From: Setophaga petechia
Taxonomy: Eukaryota > Chordata > Aves > Passeriformes > Parulidae
Length of the DNA: 64,000 nt
Direction: 5' to 3'
Assembly: GCA_024362935.1 (NCBI GenBank)
Contig: JANCRA010000003.1
Coordinates: 5,198,001-5,262,000 of the forward strand
In this document: positions 44,945 through 59,093 of the stretch, piece after piece
Layout: each line of letters starts with the position of its first letter
How positions within the stretch are numbered: position 1 is the first letter of the stretch
Position numbers and translations under genes: made by a program
Notes under the pieces: model-generated
Database searches by the model: none
What the model was told of the DNA's origin: nothing
The model's input: the letters and a program-made list of their open reading frames with translations, nothing else

Positions 44945-47900
44945 AGGAGCTCCCCTCTTGCAGCACATCCTGCTCTGCCTCCACTACCTTGCTGCTCATG
45001 TGTGTGAGAAGAGGCACCTGGTGCCCTCAAGAAGATGTAGTTTCTGGCTTCTCTGAGCACACACACCACATCAGGACTTTCTACCTGCATGTTAAGTTTC
45101 TTCTCTCTCTTTTCCCCAGCTGCTGGGGTTTGAAAATCTTGTTGGATGTGTGCTAAGGTGATAAACTGGTTTTATTTCCTTTCTGCCTGGTATTGCTGTC
45201 ATGACAAGCAGAGAAAAGTAGGATATCCCCTACCCTGACAGAGCAACCAACGTGCTACTGGGGCATGTACATTTGCTTTCTTTACAAATGCCTGCAAAAC
45301 AGAGAGTGGCAAGGAGCTTCTTGAAATGGTTATGCATCATTGAACTTAACTGGCACTCACCCAGACCCCCAGATGGGAGAAGAGGAGCTTTTTCTAAGCC
45401 CTTCCCACATTCTTGTGCAAATAGAAAGGATGAATGATCACCATGCCCTGTGCCAGACAGTTTTCTGGGCCAAATTCACACACAAGGGTAGGAAAGCCAA
45501 GGGGAACTGAAACTGGTGAAGCTCTCCCTTCCTTCCGCTGCTCACAGTGACTGCATTTCATATGTTCAAATCCTTCTGGGATTGCTTGGACTGACTTTGT
45601 GTAATTATTTTCATCCTTGGATTAAATAGGCCAAATATGTAAGCTGGATCTCAACTTGCTGAGATCTTACTTTACACCATATTTTGTCCCTCTGGCATAT
45701 ATATTACACAGCAGCAGATTGCATTTAAGTAGTTTTTTCAGAATAAAAGTCTGTCTTTGCTTGAGGGTATAATTTTTCTTGTAATTCTTGCTGTTCTGTC
45801 TTGTATGGATACTTCAAAGGATCATGGAAAGGTCCTAAACCAGGCATCTACCCATACTGGCTTTCAGTACACTCAGTCTGGCTGACACCTCTCCAGACTT
45901 GGAGTGTGCACAGATTTCTTAGCCTAGAGGTTAGGGGGAAGGTGTGACTTGATGCAAAAGGCTGTAACTACACCCTTATTTCTACCAACTGTGCTTGTCC
46001 TTCATTGCTTGTGATCACTGATGAGAAGGGCAAACTCATGGATGTGCCTAAACCTGAGGGATAGCCTTGTTTTCAGAATGAGTAGACAATGATGCTTTTT
46101 GAAATGAAAGGCAAAAGGATGCAAGGGGCTATGGGACCCCCAGGCAGGAGCAGCGCCTTTGAAATAATCTTTTAATTGCCTTGTAAGATGCCAGTGTGTA
46201 CAGGAGAAAGGGTGGCCATTCAGTGTGTCATGCTGTGGGAGGTCCTGAGTGCCTCCTGTCCAGATGGACAAAGTATTTATGCATTATAAAACATTCAGGG
46301 TGTTCCATCTGTCACCAGGTCAGGGTCAGCAGGTACGGCCAAAATTAAAACCAGCATTTTTGATGTGCATCACCTTTCTTTCTGCTGGCAAGGTGCCACC
46401 TTAAAAAAAAGCTTAAATCTTTCATGAGTGAAAATTACTTGCTCAGCAGTCAGAGATTTCCAGGGAAATAACAATAGTTTTGAAATCAGCAGCTGTGGGT
46501 GGTGGTTTGTTCAGTCAGTCCTAACTTTTTCTTTGAACATTTGGGGTCTAGAATAGGAATTGTGGTGTTTGGCCATCATTGGATATACCTTGGCTAAAAA
46601 TCTTACCTCCCAATTACTTCATCTACTATTAAATGATGCTCAAAATCTTCATCTAGTTTCTTCCCCATTAAGTTGTGTGCTAGAGGATTTGTGAAATGCA
46701 GTTGTAGGGAGGAGAAAATGCAGGAGGGGCAAATCCTAGCTACACTCCTGTGAGGACTGTTTCCCACTAGACCCATCTCTCCAAGACTCCCTTCCTCCTT
46801 GTTCCACACATTAAATTCCAGCTTCTTCTCTATTGCTGTCATCTGCCTCCAAGAGCTCTGGAGGTTTCCACCACGCTTCTTGTTCAGTCCAGGTGAAGAT
46901 GTGCTCTCCTTGGCTGAGCCTTGACCAGGTCCTACCTGTACCTGAGCTTAATCCCTCCAGCCTGCCACAGTTCTTGCCTGCTGTCTCCCCTCTCCAACTC
47001 TACCATCTGCAGGACTGATCCCAAGCAGAGGCTGATGTGCTGCCATCTCCCCTGCCCCAAGGGATGGGTGTTCCTGGTAAGGACATGTTCTGTCCAGAAA
47101 CAGTGAAGTTTTTGGGGGTGAATAAGCACAGCAATTGAGTTAAGAAAATACTGCTATGGTTGGGAAGGAAGGGCTGCTTCAGGCTCCTGTTCTGTCTCAT
47201 GTTGGCTCTATCTGAAGCACACACCCAATGTTCTCTGCATCTTGGCCCTGCACTCTTCTGCTCTGCTGAGTTCTTGGTTGGTTTGTTCTTCATAAAGTGG
47301 CTGTTTCTTAATATTAATGGGTGGCCTTGCTGGATACTGTAGCTAACATCTGGCAGGGCGACTTTCCTTTTTGCAGCTCCCTGGATGACGACTGTGGGCC
47401 TTGAGCTGCAGTTCCCCAAACCTGTTCTGGTTCATAGGCACCCCAGGGGTGTTCTGCAGTGCTGCTCTGTTCCAACTTGTTCCCTACTAAAAAAGCCAAA
47501 ATCTCCTTGAGATTAAAAAAGTGTGAACTAAGAAAATAGAAGATTAGTGCTGTACCTGAAATGGATCTCTTTCCCAAGATGTCTTTAAGGTCTCACCAAG
47601 GCTTCTCCTCTGTGCAGTTACCAAGAACCGATTCATCCCTGCTCTCTTTGCCTCACAACCCTTGGTCCTCCTCTCTCCAGGTTTACTGGAGGGTTAGGTG
47701 GGTGCCAAGATAAATCTTTGAAGCTGTTGCTTGCATCTGCACCCTTCCTCCTGCCTCCATATCAGTGCAGGGAGGTGGATTTGCAGCTTGGTTGAGATTT
47801 AGGCATTTCTGAGGCTGTAAATAAAACACTCTGTGCGATATCCAGGCTGTCTGGATTTGCTGAATTTGCACTGGGCTCATGCTGCTGTTTAAAAGTGAAT

Positions 47901-50900
47901 TGGCTGCCCTGCCTCATCTCTTCCTGAGTATCATGACTCACACTAGAAAACTCCTCTTGGGTTTCTAATGGCTTTATTATGGGGTATGCACATGCAACAT
48001 CTTTTTGATGGTCTCAGAGTTTGTGAGATGTGGCCAGATTTTCACAGAGACCACACACAATATGATAATAAAACTGACTAATTGGGCATTTGGGATGTTT
48101 CCCTCCTTCATTCCTTTACCAGTTTTAAAGTTTCAGTTTGTTGATTGGGGACTTCATGTTGCCTCCAAGGGTCTCTTGTTTTCTGTGGTGCATGATCAGT
48201 TTGGAGATGGTTAATGGGTCCTTAATTTCTCACCAAAGGCTCTGTAATAAAGGAATAAGTTCAAAATCCAGGAGAGGAAATTAATTATTTTCCCAAGAGA
48301 AAAAAAATCCATTTATCTTTGAGCGAGAATTTTATATGTGAATATAAACTGTGTTTCATTGGCTTTTCCCTGTTGAAATTTCAGCAGAATGATGAGAGAA
48401 ACTTTTCAGCAAGGAGTGAGAGAATATTCAGAACAGGCAATCTGCAGCTTTTCTGTTGTGATTCCTTGGCAAAACGAACTACAAAAATATTCTAATCCAG
48501 GGAAAGAAAAGTCCTAGGCCACAGCATTATGGATATGGTTTCAGAATTAGTCTTGGAGCTGAAAATGATGGAAGCAAGGTGAGCAGGAAGGTGTCTCTGA
48601 GGGGGGAAAGCTGAGCACTCTTCTGCAGTGTGCCCAGCCCTTGCAGCCCTTGCAGCTCCTCCTGCAGCTTTGGGAGCAGAGTGGTGTTCATGTTTCTTAC
48701 TGAAGTCCCCAATGAGAAAGGCTGAGAAAAGAGAGGGAATGAGAAACCCTCTGGACCCAGCAAAACTGCACATGAGAGGGAATACAAACCAAATCAAATC
48801 TGGTTTAATTGCTGTTATTTGGGTTTGCGAGCTAAGCAAAATCTGCTCTGCTCCCTTATCCCCCTGCTCACAAGGGAAGAACATAATTCCACCTCCCTCT
48901 GCCATCTGTGGGAGCTGAAAAGCACCTGGGCAAGCAGACAGGGTGAAGGCTCACCCATGGTGCACGTGCTGTGCCCGGGAATTTTTCAGAACCAAGAGAA
49001 AGACAAATGTTGTACATGAGATAAATTATGAGATAAAATATTATAATTCTGCAGAACTACAGGCCTAACCCAGTGAGGCCTGTTTTCCACACAGCATGAA
49101 TTACTTGCTGGGTTTCTGTGCTCACCAGATTCACGTTTTAGTTTTCCCCTCCTCTGGCTCTCCTTACACGGGTGGGTGATGGATCACTTGTAACACACCC
49201 GTGGTGTCAGTGACATTCCTTCAGACAGCTCACAGAGCACCAGAGCCTGGCCTCTGCAGCCACATGGCATTTCCACAATGAAACAGGAGGGGATGGATGC
49301 CAGCCTGGCAGCCTCTCCCCTCTGCCACCCAAAATAGCACTGAGAGCTGAGTCACCGAGGAGCTGGAGTAACAACGGGTGATTCCTTTATTCCTTTAACA
49401 GGGACAATACTCAGCTCTGCTAACAATTACACATGGAAATGGGCTCCAGGCAGTAGTTTATCACAAGGCACTCTGAGCCCTGTCATTGCCCTAAGCAACA
49501 GAAAAAGGCAGCCCAAGGACTGACCCTGTGCTGTTTTCCCTGCAGGACCTGTGCTGTCACACTCAGCATCCTTTTCATTCATGGGTGCTGCTGAAAGGAT
49601 AACTTGCTTCTCTTCTTGCATCCAAAAACCTTCAGCAAGGACTAGCAAATCACACCTGAGCAGGTGATGCTTGCAGTTCTGCTTTTCTGTTTCTCTGTCC
49701 CACCTTTTCCTCTGTCATGTATTTGTTGAATATTTGGAAAAGGAATCGTTTCCTGAAACCAGGATTTTGAGTTTGGAAACATGCAGGGCCAGGGCTGTTT
49801 AACTGAACCACTCTCTACATAGGAAGCCATCAGCAGCAGCAGAAGGTGGTGAATCATGTGGCTGTGCAGTGGGAAATTGGAAGCCTTCACAGAGCTGCTT
49901 GTGAGGTGTCACATGTGTTTGTTTCCTGAGTCACTCGCATTACTCAGAATCATGGGCTGGGACGTGGCACATGGGTATGCCCGGGCAAGAGCCCAGTCCA
50001 GGCAGGATCCTGCAGCTGCCAGAGGGCCTTGGAAGGAGCTCAGGACCCTGTGAGCAGGAAGGATCACTGAGTGATACCATGAGGAGCACTACAGCCTCTG
50101 TTTGAGGTCCTTGAGCAAGAACTGAACACTGGCTAAAAAATGCATTTTAAAAATTTCCCACTAACTTCTGTCTTAACCATTCATCCACAGGAATACCCAT
50201 TTCAAATAAAGGAACTTCTAAGGACACTTTTCCCCATTTTTTAAACATGAAGGTTTTTAAACTAAGCTAACATAATTAAGCTGACCAAGCATGAGGTAGA
50301 AAGGAAAAGAGCTACATCCCCTCTCTCTTCTTTTTTTGTTGTTCTATTTTGTCACTGGATAATCCAGGTACTTCTTGGGATTCTTTTAATTAATAACATA
50401 ACTTCTTATTTGAATCAAGACAAAGAAAAAGCTAAACTATCAGTAATTCTTTACTTAGATTTTCAAATCCTTTCATGAACACTGTATAAAAATCTTCAAG
50501 ATTCAGTTCTACTCCTATTCCCCAAACACGTTCAATACCTTTCTTTTAAAGGAAAAATAAAACTAAAATACTTTTATTATTTATAAGCAAACAAAGACTG
50601 AAGATACAAGTACTTGTGTGAGACAACAGATTGTGGAAGAACAGGACTCAGTGCTGGCAGTGTTCAATTTGCTGTGATCTCAGAATAAATGCTCTTCTCT
50701 GCTCCTGACCCATTTTGGGCTCTTTCTTCTCAGCCTACATTTACAGAGTTTTCATCAGCAACTGAGAGCACTTCTGCTGCCAAAACTCCACAATATATAT
50801 ATAATGTCTCCCTTTAAAAAAAAATGAGCTATTCTCTCTCACTTCATTGATTCCTATCTATTGGCAACTGCAGCCAGAACCAATATAGCCCTCTGTGCTG

Positions 50901-52940
50901 TGCAAGACTGAACAGTGACCTTGTTTACCATTAGTATAATTGAAAATTAGGAGGAATTAATTATTACACACTGGGTTTCTCCACCCAACCAAGTGGCTGG
51001 CAGCTGAACTCAAAGGCACCAGTGCAGGCTGGGGAAAGGTCTCTTTTAGGGCTCCTTCCTCCACACAGAAATGCTGCCTCATAGCTGAGGGCTTCAGCAG
51101 AACCCAAAGGAATCCTTTTCATGCTTATCAAGCTGATTTTCTCTGCCAGGAGCATCAATCAATGTTTAAATTTAATTTCTGGATGTGTATTGAGGAGTCT
51201 GGCAGTTTCAGTAACATTTTACCTTTCTCTGGCACTGACTGGTGAAAAAGATGACATGATGGATTTCTCACCCCTGTCTGAGGCTGATTGCTGTTGTTTC
51301 CTCTGCTCTTCAGAGGGAGAGAGTCAGGAATGAAGCATTAAAGGGCTCAGCATTGCTGCCATTAGAAGTCACAGGCAATACTATAGCTGACTGCAGTGAT
51401 AGCAAATGAATGAAACAAAAATATACATGTGCCATGACCCTTAAGCTCAAAGATTTCATTCCAGCTCTAGGAACTGCACAAGACAAAGCCAGTGGAATCA
51501 CAAATGCTTTGTGGAGGGAGCACTCCTTTTCTTACTCCCTCTTGGCTGCTGTTTCCCAGAGTTTTCCTTTCTGGGACACCAATGAGCCAGTTCAGCTGAG
51601 TAAGCTGAAGTGCAGAAGTCAGATAACTGTGCTGATTATCTGATTTTACTTGCCCTGTACTTCTGGTATTCCCCTTTCCAAGGGAAGGCTTTTTTCTGAT
51701 GGGATGTAGGGCTTTGAGGTGAATTTGTGTTGCTGGAAAATCAGTCTTAGCTCTGTGAGGAAGCAGGAGACTTACAAACCCCAGATGGAATTAACCTAAT
51801 GTATTTCCATCTCTCACTGATGTTGTTTACACAGTGCAAGCCAGTCCAGAGTGGTGAATGGTATATTTAAAACGAGGTCCTCTAACATTTGGATCCACCC
51901 CATCACTCAACTCAACAGATACTTGATACCAATCAAGTGACTCACTTCATTAAGAAATAAACCCTGCTGTGTTGCTGACATCCTGCAGCAAACACTGAGC
52001 CCCATTGTCATCTGCTGAGTCCTTTCTGTGTCCCAGCCCACGCCCTGAAGATGCACACCGAGTCTCAGGCACAGCAGCAGCACTGAGCCTGTTTTTCCAT
52101 GGTGGTGTGTGCCAGCCACAGGCACAGAGCAGCCCCTGTGTGTGTGAAATACCCTCCCTTCATCCCCAGCCTCCCTCTGTGCCCCTGCAACGCAGGGGCA
52201 ACACAGGGTGAGCATTCATCATCTGGAGGAAAACAGTTTGTTTTATTAGCGAGACAGGAGCTGGTGCTTGCTTGTTCCCCGTTTGAGGGAGTTTCTCCTG
52301 TTTTTCCCACTCACCTGGGCTTCTTGCTGCTTGTCAAAGGCAGCATCTGCCAGCTGGTGCCCACCAGGCAGGACACAGAAACAGGTGCAGGTAATCCAGT
52401 AACAGGTGCTATTCCAGATGTGTGTGAGGGTTTCGGTTAAAACACTGCTAAAGAAGAAGTATTTGTAAGAAATACAGATGTCCTGTGCCCAGAGCCACTA
52501 CCAGCAAACAGCCCCTTCCTGGCTGGGGCTGCGTGGGCACAGCCAGGTGCCCAGGTGAGCATTTACACCCTTTCCATCGCCCAGAGCAGGGTTAAGGTCC
52601 CGAAGCCAGAAGAAAGGGATTATTTCAGTGCAGTTGCCAATTACTCCTTCCACAAACGTGCTAATCACTGGTAACCACCTCTAAATGCCATGGAAACCCC
52701 AGGGCACAGAGTGAGATCATCTGCCAGGATTCTTTTATTTTAAGATCTTTGTTTAAGAACTGTTCTAAGGCTTTGGAGAGAAAGACAACAAGGGAGGGTT
52801 CACTGAAGCATTTCCTCAGCTGGCATGCCATAAACCACACAAGAACCTACAAAATGCAGTTTATGCCATTCCATACAGGGACTGGTAAAAAGGACAAGGG
52901 AAAAAAACCCAACCTTTAGTGAAGTATCTGAAATGTATTT
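44945..52940. other. Unique sequence, nothing firmly recognised
   Basis: About 8 kb without a recognisable gene, RNA gene or repeat family. Open frames reach 139 codons (minus, 47000-47419) and 137 codons (minus, 48492-48905) and have no recognisable domains. If the AHNAK-like exon is the gene start, this may be intronic. Confidence 0.45.
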
Positions 52941-55900
52941 TGCTATAGCAGATGAAAAGTTCTGCTCTTTTCAATGGCATCTGAGCTACTGCATTTAATA
53001 ATTATACTTGGCTTTTATTGATGTCTGCTTTTTATATGAGTAATTTTTATATCTATTATCTATTTATATCTATTTATTTTTATTTGAGATATTTTATTCC
53101 ATATCAGTGGCAATATCCTTCAGCTTCCAATTTGATAGGAAAAAAGTGTCTCGATCAAATAGAACAAATGTCACACAGATGCTTAAAAGTACTTCAGAAA
53201 TATCTAACTCAGTAAGTGATTGAAAATGGCGAGTTTGTGAATGTTGTATCCATACTTTGACAGTCCTTAGGGCGTTTTCTTCCCTGGATTTCGAAACGAG
53301 AAAACTTACTGACTTTGTAATAACCAGAATTTCCACCAAAACTGTGGAAATAAAAGTGCTTAAGGCAGCATAATGACATCGCAGAAAGAGAAACAGTTTG
53401 TTTCAAATAGTTTTTTTTCCAGGTGCTTGAGCATAACCATGTAGTACAAACAGGTTATTCACGGGAAATTAACACCTATCTTTCCAGCTTGAAGAGCTGC
53501 TTTTGTTTTCCTCCTGTCGGCTATTTGTCACTAATATTCACTTTTCAGGGAGGAGCCCAGGTCTGCTTTTCACACATGACGGGTTTTGAAATAGTAAAAT
53601 AATAAACGTCCACGCTCAGCCAGCTCTGAATTCCATTTGATTGGGGAACTGGGAGCAGCAGAGGGCAGGGATCGAGATGGTTGTGGGGGACATGGAGTTA
53701 ACACTGACTTCTAATTAAAGCCCTCCGCAGCACAGTCTGGAGATGGGTGTCCAACTCGGGCCAGGGGGGTGATGAGTCCTGCAGGTGGTGGCTTTGTCCC
53801 CTCTGCTCTGAATGATGTGACACGGCCCTGGCAGGGCAGGAGGGCAGCAGCTCCAGGGGTACCCTGGGTTTTGCGCGATCCTTGCCAATTCCAGCAGTTT
53901 TCCCCCAGGTCCGTAGCCACGGCTGCGTTGCCCCTTGCTCTGGCTGGCTCCTGCTTTTCTGTTTCGTTCTGTCCGAGCTATTTTGGCTGCAGAAGGTCAA
54001 AGCCAGCACTGTCAGGGCCAGTGGAAATGCATTTGGGGGACAAAGAGAGATGGAGCATATGCCTGAGGACAAAATAAAAGAAACTGTGCAGGGGTGAATT
54101 AGTTTCCTCTTTTTCTCCTCCTGTTAGTGAAAAGAGTGCTCTTGGAAATGTCTCATTTTGTTTCATTTCTAAATAATGCTTTCTCTGTTGTTGTTGGGGT
54201 TTTTGTTTATGCTGGTTGTAGATCTGCATTTTTAGGCTCCTTTTATTTTTATTTTTATTTTTTCCCCATCAGCAACAATATTAACCACTAAAGTTAAAAA
54301 AAAAAAAGGTATTTAGGATCCTGGAAGAGAATATTTGAATTTCTGAAAATATACGATTCTTCCCTGGGTTTGTTTGGGCTATTTTGCCATGAGTTTGGAT
54401 TTTACTACTCCAGCCCTGGATACCTGGAGTTGACATTTGTTTATCTTCACAAAGGAGAAACCTCTTTCTATACAAGATATTATCAGTTGCATCTTGGTGT
54501 TAGTGCAGGAAGCAGGTAGTGCTGGTAGAACTTGCCACAGGCAGGTAGACACTGGAGCCTCTTTTGAGTAAATTCTCAGATGAAAAGACCAAACTATTTG
54601 GAGGACAGACTTCAGTTAAGTTACAAGATACATGAATGACACCCATTCACTTTTTTGGGGGGGAACTCAGCTGAATTGACTAACTTCAGAAAGAGGTCTT
54701 TGAATCCAACCCTGAGGTTTCTTAAAAGAGGCAGTGATGGAACCTCATTTCCATACCTGGCTCTCTCTCTCTGTGAGGTTGCATGTCTACCTGCAAATGG
54801 AAGAGTTTTATGCAAAAAAATGTTAAAGCAAATCAATCAAATTAATGGCTTAGTATTGCAAAAGAGAAGAAATTCAGAGGAAGTTTGTGTGGCTGCCTTA
54901 AATACCTTTTCAGTTCAAACTAACTGACTGTGAAATAGATAAATATATACATTCCTGTGTCGTAACAAAATGCAGTCATGGGAGACAAAGCATGGGAGAT
55001 GACTAAACTGGTGATTAATGTTAGAGTTTTCTTCCTCTGGGCTAGTACTGAGAGTTGGTGGCCAGATGCTTCCACCCATCCATTCCTCTCATTGTCAGTC
55101 TGATGTTCAGTTCCATCCACTCTTCTACATCTTGAGTTCGCACTGATCTTATCTCTCCCTTCCTTTTTCTTTTTCCTGTGGTTCATTCTCTTAGCAGCCT
55201 ATCTTATCTCTCTCTTTCAGCTGGAGGTCCTCAATTTTTTAACTGCTTTCTGAATTGTGCAGACAAGTTTGCTTTCTCTAGCTGATCTCTGCAACCCAGT
55301 CTTATCTACTTGTGGAAATTCGTGGCTTCATTTTTGTCCCCCAAATATCTGAAGATTTGTAACTGCTAAAAAGGAAAAATAATGGAAACTATTGCCCTTG
55401 CATCCTTCACATTAAACTACAAGGATTTGTGTTCCAGAGCATGCTTTGCTACAATCTCATGGAGCATGCTGCCTCTCTCTCTTTGGGTCAAAGAGAACAC
55501 TGGAACATCCCCATTGTTTTTAATCTCATTTCTCAATTACTATTAGAGCAGCACACCCTTATGCATAAATCTAACATGAGTCCATGCACAGGGCAGGGTG
55601 TGAGTAGCACTAATAAAATAAAGCTTGTGCCATTTAACTGTGTGTTTGCAGATTTACCTGTGAGCAGAGTAGAGAAAACAATCTTGAGAAAGCAACAGGG
55701 AAGTTGGGAAATGGGGTTAGATACAGGACAGAGAAATGTGAGATACAAGGGTGCTTCCTGGCAAGGCAGTTGAGCAGAAAAAGGAATATTTTAAAGTATT
55801 GCTGCAGCATAACTCAAAGAGCTTTATCTTTTAATATTTAGATGTCTGTCAAGAGTAAACACAAGGGCTGTTTGGAGTGTTCTCACTGAGTAACTCGTGC

Positions 55901-56837
55901 TGGAATCACTTGGTGAATTGGGAATTTATTGGTCTGATAGCATTTTTTCAATAACTCAATAGACAAACAGTGGATTTGATAAATATTTAAAAATAAACCA
56001 AGTGAGCATTATGAATTCCTGTTAGTCAAATATTGTTAAAATAATTTGACAGTCCCAGAACAGCACCATATTGGCTAAAAAGAGGGAAGATTTTGGGGTT
56101 GAAGTTGTGTGGGGATAAATCTCTGACACAGCAGTTGTCTTCAGTGGAGTCACAGCTGCAGGGCAGTGCTCAGACATCCAGACTTACACCTTCAGTTCCG
56201 AGATGAAACTGGAAAAAAGCCACTGACAGTGAACGTAGATTTCCCAATACCATGAAAACCAACAGAGTCATTTCTTCCAGGTTTATGGAAAAACAGTTGG
56301 CTTCTCTCAGCTTAGCCAGGAGTTTGTCTCTTGTGGGCTTTAAAAATTCTTAAAAGATCGAAACAACACCCATCCATATATTCAGCAAGGACAGCTGAAA
56401 TGCAGCACAGGCTGGGGATGGAGCACACTGCAGCTGCTGCTGCCACCCCACAGCCTGTCCCTTTGTCCCTGTTGGAGTGCTGCTGCTGGCACCACCCGCC
56501 CTGGAGCTGGGAGTCACATTTCTGCATCCAATGAACTGTCCCCACATCAATCCACGACGTAGGCTGGGCTTCTTGTTTTGCGTGTCTGTTTCTAAAAATG
56601 TATGTTGTTTGTCAGGATGTTGTAAGATGGCTCAGAAAGGCTGGACCTTGGTATAGTTCTAAAGACAGTGCACAGAAATAGGGATGGCAGCAGAGCGAGC
56701 CTGAGCCAGCTCTTAGCAAGGTCTTGTTCCCTTTCTCAGCCACCTCAGTTCACTCTGCTGCTGCTGACTGCACCTCAGGAGGCCTTTATTGCTTCTGGCA
56801 CCTCCATCCTGGAGGCAGCTGCAGGACATCTTACTTG
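52941..56837. other. Unique sequence with AT-rich patches
   Basis: TA- and T-rich low complexity lies at 53030-53095 and 54240-54310. No gene or repeat family is recognised. Confidence 0.45.
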
Positions 56838-57045
56838 GAACAGTTTGGGTTGGATTAAGGACCTTCCAGTTCCAAGCCCCTGCCATGGGCTGGGACACCT
56901 TCCACTAGATCAGGTTGCTCCAAACCCCACTCCAGCCTGGCCTTCAACACTTCAGGTGCCACCTTCTCACTTCTCCTGTGCTGACACTGTCCCATTGCCT
57001 CATCTTCCTCCTTCACAGCCTTACCACCTTGCAGTGGCTGCAGCC
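56838..57045 (-). mobile_element. CR1 LINE fragment, antisense
   Basis: On the plus strand the reverse-complement CR1 blocks appear in order: a TTGGGTTGGATTAAGGACCTT block, CCAAGCCCCTGCCATGGGCT, GGGACACCTTCCACTAGATC, AGGTTGCTCCAAACCCCACT, CCAGCCTGGCCTTCAACACT. Decayed sequence continues to about 57045. Sense is therefore on the minus strand. The second 'CATGGGC.GGGACACC.TCCACTAGA' block is highly characteristic. Confidence 0.9.
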
Positions 57046-57119
57046 AACCTCTGCTTTTAACTCCTTATTTGGGTGCCACACTCACAAGATGACAAAGGTT
57101 GTGTATGAACTGCATACTG

Positions 57120-57390
57120 CTTCACAACATATTTATATTAATTATATATGATTATATATATGGTATGTAATCACACAGTATATGTGATTATATATTATTT
57201 TTTATAGATATACAATAGAATCCCATAATAAATAGACACAATTGCTGAAGTGTTATTCAGTTCATGTGCTGAAAAACTGTATATTAATTAGATAAAATTG
57301 CATATAGTATTTCTAAATTAAGTTATATCTGTGATCTGTAATTAATATATAATGTATAATTAGATGTAATAATATACTTTAATTGCACAA
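57120..57390. repeat. AT-rich low-complexity tract
   Basis: Nearly pure A/T sequence with TATATGATTATATATGG-like and TAATTATA-like imperfect repeats and several palindromes. Confidence 0.8.
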
Positions 57391-58365
57391 GTTAAATAAT
57401 TGGCTTTCCTATAAATACTGTAGTTGTGTGACCCTGTTTTCATAAAATGCCTGTTAAGCACTCATATAGGATGGAATCAGAGATACTCAGTTTTTCCTCT
57501 CAGATTTTCAAATACCCTCTGTGGCAGCCATGTGAGCCCATTCCAAACTTGGGCCCAGAAACCCAAAACCTGCAGAATTTCAGGTGCCAAAACCTATTCA
57601 GAGCCAACAGCATAAAAACCCCCAGCACAGCATCTGCTTGGACACGAAACCAGGCTGCTCTGTAAACACAGGGCTTCTCCTTCTTCGGCTGGAGTGCTTT
57701 TTACCTGCTCTGGGGTGTTGGCAAAGCAGCCGGAGCAATTGCAGGGCACTCCCAGGGCTACTTACGTGTTGTTTGTATTTTACACCTTCCCTCACCTCAC
57801 CCCTATTTGACAGAATGCAAACCAGCAGCCAGATGCTTCTGTGAAACACAGAAACCAGGGCTGAAATCTCTCGCTGTGACTTCTTAAAGCTTCAGGGAGG
57901 AGGAGTCAAAGGATTAGTGGAATTCCTGAGAGAGGGAGGAATCAGCTGTATTACAAATTTCTTTCCTTTACATGGGGTGTGTCATGGCTTGACGCTGGCC
58001 TATGTGTCTTCAGTAGCTACACCAGGTGCCAGTATTCAAATCTGAGTAGCGATTAGTTTGACCACACCATCCCAAAAAACTCACTTCTTTTTCAAACCAA
58101 GACACTGTGAAATAGAAACAGGTGAGAGGAGGGGCTGGGAATGATCATAAATCCCTTTTTGCTGGCATTAAGCAGCTTCCCTCAAGTGTGGAGTGTCAGC
58201 ACACACTGAACGCAGCACTAAGCACTGGCACTGCCACCTTGCCAGCCACCACTGTGCAGCTTCCCTTGGTCTAAGCTCAGCATTCTGGGGGCTTTCGGAA
58301 AGAACCAAACAGCTGATAAAACTGACAGGGAAAATGAACTTAGAGGGGACACTGGGACAGCCTCG
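57391..58365. other. Unique sequence upstream of the CpG island
   Basis: No gene or repeat family recognised. Frames of 60-86 codons are treated as chance. Confidence 0.5.
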
Positions 58366-58880
58366 AAGCCCGTTTGAGCCGCGCTGTTGTGACAGGCTGC
58401 ATCCTGCGTGTGTGCATGCCTGCATGAGAATTTACTAATACGTACAACGCTAATTACCCAGTTATGTCCTGGAGCAAGGCTGGGAATGAATTTCAGGAAA
58501 AGAGATGTTTGTTTTGCGCGGGCGCCCACATCCCATATACTTCCAGTGCCGCGGAAATCGCCCCGCATCTCCGCCCTGCGAGCGCCTGCGCCTGCAGCTG
58601 CAGGCGGCAAAGCCGGGAGCGGACACGGAGCTCACGGAACCCCCTGTGCCCCCAGCCCTCAGCGTCCCCCGACATGGAAAGCCTGACCAGCACCAAGCCC
58701 AGGGTCTGTCCCCTGCTCCCGCCCCGGCTGAAGGCGTACAGCTGTTGCCTGAGCAGAGAAAGGGATTGGGTTTCACAGGCTGTGTAATCCGCGACAGTGC
58801 TCCCTGCCTTGGGGAGAGCGGCGAGCCTCGCCCAGGCTCAGCCATCCCCTTTCGGCCCGTGAGGAACGCCCCGGTCGACA
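58366..58880 (+). promoter_or_regulatory. CpG island, probable promoter
   Basis: About 30 CpG dinucleotides occur in the core at 58514-58880, including GCGCGGGCGCC, GCCGCGG, CTGCGAGCGCCTGCGCC and GCGGCGAGCC. The rest of the window is strongly CpG-poor, so this is an island protected from methylation-driven decay, the usual mark of a vertebrate promoter. No TATA box is visible. A 37-codon frame with a true ATG (58674-58787) lies inside it and could be an upstream ORF. The direction of transcription is inferred from the splice donor at 59040. A bidirectional promoter is possible. Confidence 0.75.
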
Positions 58881-59039
58881 TAGAAGGAAAATTGTTTGCT
58901 GAATTTCTGCACAGCCCTCCCTCCAATTGCTGGAGAGAGAGGGGGAGTGAGAAAGAGAGAGAGTTTAAGGCAGGCTCTGCACTGGCGTTCTGGGCTATTT
59001 CAACTTCAGGGCAACTTTAGAGAACTTCAGTTATTTTTG
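58520..59039 (+). other. Probable non-coding first exon
   Basis: The sequence from within the CpG island to 59039 ends in TTTTTG|GTAAGT, a consensus splice donor (GT at 59040-59041). A purine-rich GAGA tract lies at 58930-58962. No long ATG frame continues to the donor, so I read it as a 5' UTR exon whose start is uncertain. The partner exon is not in view. The gene is unknown: it could be an alternative promoter for the AHNAK-like gene upstream or a neighbour. Confidence 0.45.
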
Positions 59040-59065
59040 GTAAGTTTTTTTCTTAAAACCCAAAC

Positions 59066-59093
59066 GTCTCTCTCTCTCTCTTTCTTTCTTTCT
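59066..59093. repeat. (TC)n / (TTTC)n microsatellite
   Basis: A CT dinucleotide run passes into TTTC units shortly after the splice donor. It is pyrimidine-rich intron sequence. Confidence 0.85.
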
